From positions 211,182 through 275,181 of the forward strand of contig NZ_JALNTW010000004.1 in the NCBI RefSeq assembly GCF_023161665.1: a stretch of 64,000 nt of DNA, given 5' to 3'. The translations under genes and the position numbers were made by a program. This stretch comes from Shewanella sp. 1CM18E (GTDB lineage: Bacteria; Pseudomonadota; Gammaproteobacteria; Enterobacterales; Shewanellaceae). Position 1 is the stretch's first letter; every line of letters begins with the position of its first letter. Positions 36,608-45,600 of this stretch are shown in pieces. The notes under the pieces are model-generated. The model was not told where the DNA came from. It ran no database searches and saw only the letters and a list, made by a program, of their open reading frames with translations.

Positions 36608-37363
36608 TTATATTCTCTCACCCTTATATTCAACTACGGCACAGTACTGCCCTTCGACTTTTAATAGGCGGCATATTGATAATGCCGATTTTTTACTCGA
36701 GTATGGCCCATAGACCAACCGAGAGAAACTCTTACCTTTACTAACAAAATCGACTTTCATTGGTTGGCCATCAACCAAAAAATCATGAAACCTTTTTTTA
36801 TAACTAAGCCAACCTGCCTTTAGGTTATTACTTTTAGAGTAAGAAGACAGGTGAATGCCATAAGCATTAGGAGCATTTTTTATTTCGGTCACCTTATTAT
36901 TTTTTAGTGCCTTCTCTACCTTATTAACGACTTTCGGTTTAATTGTATTTTTTTTAGCCATAGCATCAGTGGAAATAAATTCTTCAATAAAACCTTTATT
37001 AGTTACCGATTCTTTAGATACGACAAACTTAACCGGTTGCTGCTGAATCTCGACAACTTTACTCAGCTCGGATATCAATAAAGCAAGATCAGCTTCATTC
37101 TCGACCAATCGCTCTATCGCAGGCTTTAACTTATTCCAAGCTTCAAGCTCTTGTTTTACATGTAACAACTCAGCAGTCAGTGCCACTAACTGGCCCGCTT
37201 CAGTGTCTTTAGTTTCAGCTGCATCGCTAGATGCAGTAAAGGCACATAACCAAATCGAAACCACGGTACTGACAACAAGTGAGTAAAAATCGCTATAATT
37301 AATTTTTAATGATTTAGTAAAAAGACTCACTTCATTAACTCTTTCATTAATTAAAAAATGCAT
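36608..37363 (-). CDS. Membrane-anchored coiled-coil protein with SPOR-like C-terminus
   Basis: First gene of the pilus operon, 251 residues. One N-terminal hydrophobic helix (DFYSLVVSTVVSIWLCAF) precedes a coiled coil (about 55-100) with QELEAWNKLKPAIERLV, clearly similar to the last gene of the operon. A basic linker follows. The C-terminal SPOR-like module (YGIHLSSYSKSNNLKAGW...YGPYSSKKSALSICRLL) has C231 and C241 spaced C-x9-C. It may anchor the assembly in inner membrane and wall. The gene is AT-rich and Lys-rich. Function is inferred from architecture only. Confidence 0.75.
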   Translation of the reverse strand: MHFLINERVNEVSLFTKSLKINYSDFYSLVVSTVVSIWLCAFTASSDAAETKDTEAGQLVALTAELLHVKQELEAWNKLKPAIERLVENEADLALLISELSKVVEIQQQPVKFVVSKESVTNKGFIEEFISTDAMAKKNTIKPKVVNKVEKALKNNKVTEIKNAPNAYGIHLSSYSKSNNLKAGWLSYKKRFHDFLVDGQPMKVDFVSKGKSFSRLVYGPYSSKKSALSICRLLKVEGQYCAVVEYKGERI

Positions 37364-37919
37364 TAGCGCAGTATAAATTAAACCTATGCCTAAGATGATA
37401 TAAAAACTGACACTAGTTTAAAACCAAACCAACTAATAATTAAGCATCCTGCTAAAAACATGCCAACAACAGACATTTAAAACCCGAACAATAAAAAATC
37501 ACAAAAAATCGTTATAAGTCACATAAATTGATAGGTTAAAATGCAGAGGCAAAAGCCAAAAAAAAGACTTAACCTAAAATAATAAACCAAAATAAATAGC
37601 CTTTTAACTAAAAGAGGTGAAGAATAATAAAAATAAACAGTTAACAATATAGACCCACGGTCAGCATTAATAATTAATTTATATTATCGGACATATAAAT
37701 TAACTTTTAAATAAAAGAGTAAAGCCGCCTTGTTGGCTGGACATTTTTTCGACTAAACAAAACTAAAGACAAAATACTGACGCTATAAACAGAGGCTAGA
37801 TATTATTAACAACAAATACGAAAGGCTATTTTTAAAAAAATAACTCTGGATACATATTCAATTTCAAGATAACTATCCTCTAGTATTAGATAACTAATTA
37901 TCTATTGATTGATCCTTCA
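37364..37919. other. AT-rich promoter region of the pilus operon
   Basis: This is a conspicuously AT-rich non-coding stretch of about 550 bp, with many runs of A and T, upstream of the pilus operon and of the Trp-rich gene. It must hold the divergent promoters. The composition suggests H-NS-type silencing or recent acquisition, but I see no defined operator. Confidence 0.55.
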
Positions 37920-37943
37920 TCAATTGTTATTCGTAACAATTGA
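37920..37943 (+). promoter_or_regulatory. Perfect hairpin with TTCG loop at the Trp-rich gene start
   Basis: Arms TCAATTGTTA and TAACAATTGA (10 bp, perfect) enclose a TTCG tetraloop. The right arm ends one base before the ATG at 37945, exactly where a ribosome site should be. The gene has no Shine-Dalgarno sequence. It may control translation or be a repressor operator. Confidence 0.6.
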
Positions 37944-37944
37944 C

Positions 37945-38160
37945 ATGAATAGAATAAATCCCAAAAAGCTATTGAATAGCAAATGGACTGCGGTTCAGCC
38001 TTTAAATAAGCAGAAACACTTTTTAGTCACTAAGGTGAAATTTGATGAGGATGGTGAGGTAAGCTTGTGTTTGATAGAAGCGGTTCTCACTCGCAAACAA
38101 TCGATAATTGATTGGCGCGAACTAACAGACCACAAAGTTTGGCTTCAGGGCTGGAAATAA
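37945..38160 (+). CDS. Small Trp-rich protein of the TIGR02450 type
   Basis: This 71-residue protein begins with the family motif NPKKLLNSKWTAVQPLNKQKHF and ends DWRELTDHKVWLQGW. The Trp and Lys placement is typical of the Trp-rich TIGR02450 group, whose function is unknown. I chose the ATG at 37945 because the family starts just before NPKKLL. The open frame extends 12 codons further to a TTG inside the leader. A perfect hairpin covers the ribosome-site position. A terminator-like stem lies 30 bp past the stop. Confidence 0.85.
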   Translation: MNRINPKKLLNSKWTAVQPLNKQKHFLVTKVKFDEDGEVSLCLIEAVLTRKQSIIDWRELTDHKVWLQGWK

Positions 38161-38183
38161 GCCAGCCCAAGCCATTTACTACC

Positions 38184-38324
38184 TTAGAAAGAGAAAAAGT
38201 GGCGCTTTTTCTCTGACTTTTGGCTCTTTATTGATTTAGCTGCTAGCTTTTGCTTCTGCTCTTTATCTAATGGTTTCGCTGCAAGATAAAGCGCTTGAGC
38301 AAATAGACCTTGATATGACTTCAT
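38184..38324 (-). CDS. Possible 46-residue basic small protein
   Basis: A short frame begins at an ATG with AGAGGAAAAG correctly spaced before it and encodes a 46-residue Lys-rich peptide. It begins MKSYQGLFAQALYLAAKPLD and ends in a basic KSEKKRHFFSF tail. No domain is recognisable. The ribosome site argues for a real gene. Against it, its 3' end coincides with a perfect terminator-like stem that also serves the convergent gene. It is divergent from a LysR gene. I give even odds. Confidence 0.5.
   Translation of the reverse strand: MKSYQGLFAQALYLAAKPLDKEQKQKLAAKSIKSQKSEKKRHFFSF
38190..38220 (+). terminator. Terminator-like stem after the Trp-rich gene
   Basis: The perfect 10-bp stem AGAGAAAAAG/CTTTTTCTCT with a TGGCG loop is followed on the plus strand by GACTTTT. 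It overlaps the 3' end of the small minus-strand ORF. Confidence 0.6.
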
Positions 38325-38452
38325 TTCTTTTCCTCTAGTGCATCGGGATTGCTGCACTAAAAACCAACAAACCTGTTTAATTGATGCTAAAATAACCGCC
38401 ACCTCACTATTAGTAAAATGAATAGTTAGCATCAAATGAATTCACTTTTGGC

Positions 38453-39346
38453 ATGAATATTCAAATCAAAAACTTATATTGTTTCCTTACCTTAGTTGAG
38501 GTTGGCAACTACACCCGCGCGGCAGAAAAACTGCATCTAACTCAACCCACTTTAACTAAAATTATCCAGCGGCTTGAAGAGCATCTCGCCCAGCCTTTAC
38601 TTATTCGTAATAATCAAAAAGTGCTCGCCACTGAAGCGGGTCAATTGCTTGCGGTTAGTGCTAAGCAAATTGTCGGGCAATGGCATCGGCTACAAGAGGA
38701 GATGGATAATTTAAATGGACTTCAAACTGGGCAGTTACGTTTAGGCGTCTGTCCCATGATGGGCGAAATGATTATTGAACTACTGTCAGAGTATCGTCGA
38801 CGCTTTCCTAAAATCGATGTAACCATCGTTGAACTTGGTGGCTATGCCGCTGAACAAGCTCTGCTTAACGATACTCTTGATTTGACCTTTACCGCGCTAC
38901 CAACCACCCATACGCAAGACTTTTGTAGCCATAACTTACAAGGTTACCCACTATTGGCCTGTTTGCCTAAAACGCATAAACTCGCACTAAACAACACCAT
39001 CTCTTGGGCTGATCTCGCTCAGTATCCTTTTATACTTTACAACGATGACTTTTCTCTCGCTAAGCTGATCCGCAGACTAACTCATAAAGCCAATATTGAA
39101 TTAAACATTACAGCACAAAGTGGCCAATGGGACTTTATTGCTACTATGGTAGACGCACAAATGGGGCTCGCCATATTGCCAGAACCTATTTGCAATAAAA
39201 TTAACTCGCCGAATTTGACTTATCGTGCACTAGCACCTGCGCTCACATGGGATCTTGCATTAATTTGGCGTAAGAACTTACCGCTAACGCCTGCCGCTGA
39301 CAGCTTTATTAAGTTAAGCCAAGAATTAAACCCGACAACACTTTAG
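38453..39346 (+). CDS. LysR-family transcriptional regulator
   Basis: This 297-residue LysR regulator has an N-terminal winged helix (NYTRAAEKLHLTQPTLTKIIQRLEEHLAQPLL) and a C-terminal effector-binding domain (LRLGVCPMMGEMIIELL). The DNA-binding end is close to the CbbR/CynR-like majority of the family. It sits divergent from the possible 46-residue ORF. No obvious catabolic or exporter gene is adjacent, so its target is unknown. Confidence 0.9.
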   Translation: MNIQIKNLYCFLTLVEVGNYTRAAEKLHLTQPTLTKIIQRLEEHLAQPLLIRNNQKVLATEAGQLLAVSAKQIVGQWHRLQEEMDNLNGLQTGQLRLGVCPMMGEMIIELLSEYRRRFPKIDVTIVELGGYAAEQALLNDTLDLTFTALPTTHTQDFCSHNLQGYPLLACLPKTHKLALNNTISWADLAQYPFILYNDDFSLAKLIRRLTHKANIELNITAQSGQWDFIATMVDAQMGLAILPEPICNKINSPNLTYRALAPALTWDLALIWRKNLPLTPAADSFIKLSQELNPTTL

Positions 39347-39426
39347 CCTAAACTAAGATTTCGCTTGAAGTAAAAGCTAATAACTAGTGACACAACGCTT
39401 TACTGGGGAGTTAACAAACGACTTTG

Positions 39427-40431
39427 CTATACAAAAATATCTGAATAGAAATAGTAGGCATTTTTGCCTTGACGCTTAACCTTATACATAGCTTGGTCTG
39501 CTTGCTCATAGACTTGAGCAAAACTTTGATCAGTGAATGCGCAGATCCCAATACTCATCCCAATGTTGACTTTTCGTCCCTCTACATGGGTGATAGCCGC
39601 AAAAGCCGTTAGAACTCTATCGGCAATACTTGCTAGTTCAACCTGCTGCAACGACTCAAATAAAATCACAAACTCATCGCCTCCAAGACGAGCGATATTG
39701 TTCGACTCTTCGATTATGTGTTGCAAAGTGCTGGCGATTTGCATCAACAAACTGTCGCCAAACTTATGCCCATAGCGATCGTTATGAGATTTAAAATCGT
39801 CTAAATCAATAAACATGAGAGCGCCGCAGCCAATACTATTACGTTGACGTTCAAAGGCTTTTAGTAATGCCTTTCGATTGAGTAAATCCGTTAAGGGATC
39901 TCTATGCGCCAGCTTATCTAGCTCTAGTTCATAACGCTTCTCTTTGGTGATATCGATATGGGTTCCCATTATTCTTAATGGCTTACCATTATCATCAAAC
40001 TCTATGACTCGGCCTCTATCCGATACCCAGCTAACTGAGCCATCTTTATGCAGCATTCTATGAGTAACATCGTAGGAATCAGTTTTACCACTGATATGAT
40101 CGTCAAAATTAGCAATAACCCAATCGCGATCATCTGGATGCAAATTGCCTTTCCAACTATCGACGTGCGCTGCAAGTTCATCTATGGTATAGCCTAAAAG
40201 TGAGCCCCACTCCATGTTGTACATAGTCAGATTTCCACTGGGGATATGCTGCTCCCAAACACACAGGCCGGTGCCATCAAGTGCGGCATTGAGCTTCTGC
40301 TCTAACAAGCTATTTTGCTGCCTAAGTCGCTGATTATCTCGTTGCAAAATGAGGTTCTGTGCTTTTAGCTCAGCAAGTTGTTTATCTATCTCAGCCTGAA
40401 ACAGTGAACACTTTTGTTTGATTTCCACCAA
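39427..40431 (-). CDS. PAS-GGDEF diguanylate cyclase
   Basis: This 334-residue cytoplasmic protein makes cyclic di-GMP. It has an N-terminal coiled coil (about 10-50), a PAS domain with PAC tail (about 50-160, DGTGLCVWEQHIPSGNL ... VIEFDDNGKPLRIMGTH) and a GGDEF domain (about 165-330). The active-site motif is intact as RLGGDEF. The RxxD inhibitory site normally five residues before it is not present, so product inhibition may be weak. There is no membrane helix. It is divergent from glf. A regulatory link to the pilus or Fap operon is plausible but unproven. Confidence 0.93.
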   Translation of the reverse strand: MVEIKQKCSLFQAEIDKQLAELKAQNLILQRDNQRLRQQNSLLEQKLNAALDGTGLCVWEQHIPSGNLTMYNMEWGSLLGYTIDELAAHVDSWKGNLHPDDRDWVIANFDDHISGKTDSYDVTHRMLHKDGSVSWVSDRGRVIEFDDNGKPLRIMGTHIDITKEKRYELELDKLAHRDPLTDLLNRKALLKAFERQRNSIGCGALMFIDLDDFKSHNDRYGHKFGDSLLMQIASTLQHIIEESNNIARLGGDEFVILFESLQQVELASIADRVLTAFAAITHVEGRKVNIGMSIGICAFTDQSFAQVYEQADQAMYKVKRQGKNAYYFYSDIFV

Positions 40432-40592
40432 TTGCTTTCCATGCCCGTATAATCAATACAAAGATTAACAACTATTGATTAACATTTGAATATTAGCTGA
40501 CGCCTGAATTAACTCTCATTTGCGCAAAAATAACTTAATGCCGCCTTTATAAGATAAACTACAGTTAAATTAAGTTGATTGCAGATTTAAAT

Positions 40593-41738
40593 ATGCCAAT
40601 AAATATTGCCATCGCTGGTGCTGGCTTTTCCGGCGCAGTTATCGCCAATGAGCTAGCTCAAGCTGGCCACACTATTACCGTCTACGAACCTAGAGCTCAT
40701 GTTGCGGGTAACTGTTACTCAGCAAGAGATGAGTCGAGCCAAATAATGCTACATCATTTTGGACCGCATATTTTCCATACAGATAAAACACATATTTGGG
40801 ACTACGTCACCCAACTCGGAGAATTTAAACCCTTCGTCAATCGGGTAAAAGCCGTCACTCAAGGCCAGGTTTATTCACTGCCTATCAATCTGCATACGAT
40901 TAACCAGTTTTTTAATAAGCAGATGTCACCTGACGAGGCAAAAACATTTATCGCCAATCAAGCTGATGAGAGCATTATCGAGCCGCAGAATTTTGAACAG
41001 CAAGCGCAGAAGATGATTGGCGAATCGCTGTATCAAGCTTTTTTCAAGCATTACACCATCAAGCAATGGGGGCGTTCACCCGATAGCTTACCTTCGAGTA
41101 TTTTAAAGCGATTACCGCTGCGCTTTAATTACGATGATAACTACTTTAATCACCCATATCAGGGGATGCCTGCAGATGGCTACACGGTATTAATCGAAAA
41201 ATTACTCGACCATCCCAATATTAAAGTCCATTTAAACACCCCATTTAATGCTGCGATGAAAAGCCAGTATGCTCATGTCTTTTTCTCTGGACCATTAGAT
41301 GCCTATTTTGACTATCAGCTAGGGCGCTTACCTTATCGAACCTTAGATTTTGTCAAAGAAACTCATGATGGCGACTATCAAGGTAATGCAGTAATCAACT
41401 ATTGTGATACCAGCCAAGCTTATACCCGAATTAGCGAGCATAAGCACTTTGCGCCCTGGGAAGAGCACAGCCAAACCGTCATTTTTAAAGAATATAGCCG
41501 TGAAGCGACTGAATTAGACACGCCTTATTATCCAGTTCGTTTGAGTGATGACAATAGCTTGCTAGAGCGTTATATCAACCTTGCTAAGCAAGAAAAAAAC
41601 ATCACCTTTGTTGGCCGTTTAGGCACCTATCGCTACCTAGATATGGATGTCACGATTGACCAAGCATTAAGCGCTAGCAAACTATTTTTAACCTCTTTGG
41701 CTAATGGCCAAAAAATGCCAGTATTTACTGAGCAATAA
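40593..41738 (+). CDS. glf: UDP-galactopyranose mutase
   Basis: This roughly 381-residue flavoenzyme interconverts UDP-galactopyranose and UDP-galactofuranose. It shows the FAD-binding motif GAGFSGAVIANELAQAG near the start, the family segment HHFGPHIFHT, and later GRLGTYRYLDMDVTI, the Arg-containing C-terminal motif of Glf. The ATG at 40593 is preferred over a TTG six codons earlier. The DUF707 gene follows by 24 bp, forming a two-gene operon. Galactofuranose would go into a surface glycan such as lipopolysaccharide or exopolysaccharide. Confidence 0.95.
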   Translation: MPINIAIAGAGFSGAVIANELAQAGHTITVYEPRAHVAGNCYSARDESSQIMLHHFGPHIFHTDKTHIWDYVTQLGEFKPFVNRVKAVTQGQVYSLPINLHTINQFFNKQMSPDEAKTFIANQADESIIEPQNFEQQAQKMIGESLYQAFFKHYTIKQWGRSPDSLPSSILKRLPLRFNYDDNYFNHPYQGMPADGYTVLIEKLLDHPNIKVHLNTPFNAAMKSQYAHVFFSGPLDAYFDYQLGRLPYRTLDFVKETHDGDYQGNAVINYCDTSQAYTRISEHKHFAPWEEHSQTVIFKEYSREATELDTPYYPVRLSDDNSLLERYINLAKQEKNITFVGRLGTYRYLDMDVTIDQALSASKLFLTSLANGQKMPVFTEQ

Positions 41739-41762
41739 ATGATTTTAAAGAGTGAATAAAAC

Positions 41763-42578
41763 ATGAAAAGATATTTGGTTATTGCTCGTATTGGCGATAA
41801 CTCATTGCACCCTAAGTGGTTAGAAAATGCCGCGCCTAACTTCGATTTATTCTTAAGCTATTTTGGTGATACAGATGATAAATTTCGCCACGAAGCAACC
41901 TATTATGAAAAAGTAAAAGGCGGTAAATGGCCTATCGTACATCAACTGATTAGTAATAACTGGTCGCTGATCTCTCAATATGAGGCCGTATGGATCCCTG
42001 ATGATGATATTCTCGCTGATGCGAACACCATCAATAGAATGTTCAGCTTGTTTGAAGGGTTTGATTTAGCTTTAGCGCAACCGGCATTGACAATGAACTC
42101 TTACTTTTCACACTCAAGCTTGCTCTGCCAGCCTGATTCGGTATTACGCTACAGTAATTTTGTTGAAGTCATGGTGCCGGTATTCTCCAAAGCTGCGCTA
42201 GAAAACTTAAAGCATAGTATGGGGCAAAGCCCATCAGGCTGGGGGCTAGATGCATTATGGCCACACCTGATTAACAACCCTAAGCACGATAAAATTGCAG
42301 TGATAGATGCCGCAGCTGTGGTTCATACCCGCCCTGTCGGCGGTGAGCTGTATAAGCTTAACCCCGAGCTATCACCAGAGAAGGATGCGATCCACCTACA
42401 AAGCTTATATCCGCAGTTTAATATTAGCCGTCGTCACGGGCCGAATAAATTTAAGGTCTATTCCCAAGTGTCTCAATCGACCACTCATAGCGGCCTGTTT
42501 GCCAGCATACGCGGTAAATGCCAACGCGTAATAGCTAAACATCAAGCGAAAAAGCGACCTAAGTACCCAATTAACTAA
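41763..42578 (+). CDS. DUF707-family putative glycosyltransferase
   Basis: This 271-residue cytoplasmic protein of the DUF707 type begins MKRYLVIARIGDNSLHPKWL. An acidic DDD (AVWIPDDDILAD, about residue 80) could bind metal and nucleotide sugar. A conserved later segment (PSGWGLDALWPHL, about 155-170) and VVHTRPVGG follow. The fold resembles GT-A enzymes by motif. Coupling to glf suggests it transfers galactofuranose. This is an inference; the family has no assigned reaction that I can name. A terminator follows at once. Confidence 0.75.
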   Translation: MKRYLVIARIGDNSLHPKWLENAAPNFDLFLSYFGDTDDKFRHEATYYEKVKGGKWPIVHQLISNNWSLISQYEAVWIPDDDILADANTINRMFSLFEGFDLALAQPALTMNSYFSHSSLLCQPDSVLRYSNFVEVMVPVFSKAALENLKHSMGQSPSGWGLDALWPHLINNPKHDKIAVIDAAAVVHTRPVGGELYKLNPELSPEKDAIHLQSLYPQFNISRRHGPNKFKVYSQVSQSTTHSGLFASIRGKCQRVIAKHQAKKRPKYPIN

Positions 42579-42583
42579 ATACA

Positions 42584-42617
42584 AAAAAGCCCGCTAATCA
42601 AATTAGCGGGCTTTTTA
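42584..42617 (+). terminator. Rho-independent terminator of the glf-DUF707 operon
   Basis: The stem AAAAAGCCCGCTAAT/ATTAGCGGGCTTTTT is nearly perfect, with a short loop, flanked by A and T runs. It can work on both strands. Confidence 0.93.
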
Positions 42618-42664
42618 TTTGTTCAGTAAAGCTGAGCAACTTTAATTGCTCAGCTTTACAGCCT

Positions 42665-45600
42665 TTACTTAGTCACAGGTGATACTACAAATAGTAGTTC
42701 GCCTTGTGATACTTGTTGGCCGTTACTATTAAGAATACGCTCAATACGATACTGCTGATCTTCAGGGTAAAGTACCGCATTCTTACGGTTAAAGCCGGCA
42801 AGGGTTACTTGCGAGAACATCTTCATCGCTTCTGTAAGCGCTAAAGTCTGATCTACAGTAACAATGTCACCTTCTTTAACGAAGTCAGCTTCACCAGGCG
42901 CTGGAGAGGTATAGAAGATACCCGCACCCTGTGCCATAACTTTAAGCTCGTTACTTTCACCAACACGCAGCGATGCAGTATCAACACCTACCGTTTCTGC
43001 TGCTGCTTCCATTTCAGCAATGAGCTCTGGTACATCTAGCTCTGCCATAAAGCGCGGTAGGTAGTTAGTGTCGTAAACACCTTCGTTGAACGTGCCATCT
43101 TTAAGAATGCGCGTTAACAATGGAATGTTAGTCGCAATACCTTTAATCACAACTTGATTTGCTAGGTAATCATGTAGCTTAGTGATTACGTCTTCACGGC
43201 TTTCACCGCGGCAAATGATCTGTGCAATTAAGCTATCGTAGTATGGTGATACTTCTTTACCTTCACCCGCAATAGAGATGATTTCAATGTCATCACGCTC
43301 TGGCATTTGGTATTCAGTAATCAAACCTGGGTGTGGTAATAGCTGTAGAACGCCATTGCTATCAAGTGCCGCTTTCTCAGCAGTTACACGTACTTCCATC
43401 GCGTAGCCAATTTCTTGCGGCTCAAGCTCTGCAATCGAGCGACCAGCTGCAATATCAAAACCTGCGCTTACGATATCAATACCTGAAGTAGCCTCTGTTA
43501 CTGGGTGCTCTACCTGTAGACGCGTATTCATCTCCATAAAGTAGACTTCGTTAGCGTCTAAGTTATAGATAAACTCTACTGTACCAGCGCCCATGTAATC
43601 TGTTGCGTCACCTAGTGCACGAGTGTATTCCATCACGCGCTGTTTAAGCTCATCAGGCAACATAGTTGAACCAGACTCTTCAACCACTTTTTGGTTGTTA
43701 CGCTGTACAGAACAATCACGTAGACCAAGTACTTTGGTGTTACCAAACTGGTCACGCAGCAACTGAACTTCGATGTGGCGTAGTGAAGTAACATACTTCT
43801 CTAGGTATAAGTCACCGTTACCAAATGCTGCTGCCGCTTCGGTAGAAGTCTTTTGGAACAAGGAGATCATGTCGCCTGGGCGTTCAACAACCTGAATACC
43901 TTTACCGCCACCACCTTGTACTGCTTTAAGCAATACCGGGTAGCCAATTTCGCTAGCAACGTTTACCGCTTGCTCTGCGTTATTCAAAATACCGTGGCTA
44001 CCAGGAACTACCGGTACGTTTTGCGCTTGAGAAGTCTTAATCGCGTTCGACTTGTTACCCATAGTCGTCATACTGTGCACGCTTGGGCCGACAAAGTTAA
44101 CGCCATTGTTAACACAAAGTGCGGCAAACTGTGGGCTTTCAGATAAGAAACCAATACCTGGGTGCAGGGCATCAACGTTTTCATATTCAGCAACTTTTAG
44201 CACTGAGTATGCGTTTAGGTAACTTTCATCAGAAGTGTTACCACCAATACAAACTAGCTTATCGTCGCCTTTAAGCATGTCTGCTGGTACCGAAGTCATA
44301 TCAGGATCTGATGCAACTAATACCACGTTGATGTTGTTGTCGTGCGCTTTACGGATAAGCTTAACCGCAGTACAACCACGAGCGTGTACCAATACTTTTT
44401 CAATCGGCTTCATTAGCTGACGTGGATCGTCTTGAACAATCTCTTCTTCAGCCACTAATCGTTCTGGCACTAAAGTAGAAACCGCATTACTGATCACATC
44501 AACGATTTTAGCTGTTGGCTTAGGCATTAATGGATCAATGCTTTGTAGCTGAGCGTCAATTGTGTCACTAAACGGGTTAGTCACCAATGCATCCATCGCA
44601 CCCGGTACTTTCGACAAGTAGTTAGATAGCGTTGAAGTTGATGGTAGGTATGCAGGTACAACCATTTGGCCAGCAAATGGCATGTTTGTGCCTGATAGGT
44701 AGTAAGTTTGCACTAATGGGTGAGTCACAAAACTCGCCTGTGCACCACCAGTACAGTCACCGTAACCAAACATCAATACTGGCAATTCGTTATCACGAAT
44801 AAAGCGCGTAATACGGTCGTTCACGACTGCCATAGAGAATAGTGCTGCAGCACCTTCTTTAGTCTGCATACCACCAGAGCTGATGAAACAAATCACTGGC
44901 AGTTTACGCTTAGCACACTCGATTAACAGCGCGCTGAACTTCTCTGCAGCAGCCATATCAAATGCACCCGCTTGGAATGCTGTGTTTGATACCGCTACAC
45001 CGACGCGCATTGGCTGGCCGTTATGTTCGAAATCAGCAAGACCTGTGATTAAACCACATGGGCGAATGCCTTTGTCTAGCGCATCTTCAATAGATAGACG
45101 GAAACCAGGGAAGTTAAGCAAGTTAGCAGAGATCTTATCGCCATTGATTTCTTCAAACTCAGTGAAGAACTTAGCAACAATTGCATCCCAACCCATTTTG
45201 CCCGCACGCTTTTCATCGCGCAGAACCTTTTGGATTAGCAAATCTTGGTAACCCATAGTTAAACGGTTCCAGAAGTCTTTACGACGACCGATACGCACAG
45301 GGTTAATCGCGCCAGTGTATTCACTGCTTTCTTCTTCGCTGTCGAAATACTCTGGCAGTAGACGTTCGAAGAAGTAAGTTAGAATAACGAATAGACTGTC
45401 GTTCAGCTGTGGGAAACCAACACTCTTCCACTGCTCTGTACGAGTCAATAGTTCTGCACGGTTTGACTGAGTCATAAAGTACTTCAGCCACTTGTAGAAC
45501 TTGCTCTTGTCGTTAGCAACGTTTTGGGTTGATAAAGCACGGTCAATCGACTCATGCAACAGGTTATCAACTGAGTTACGTGACAAGCTCTTAGACATCA

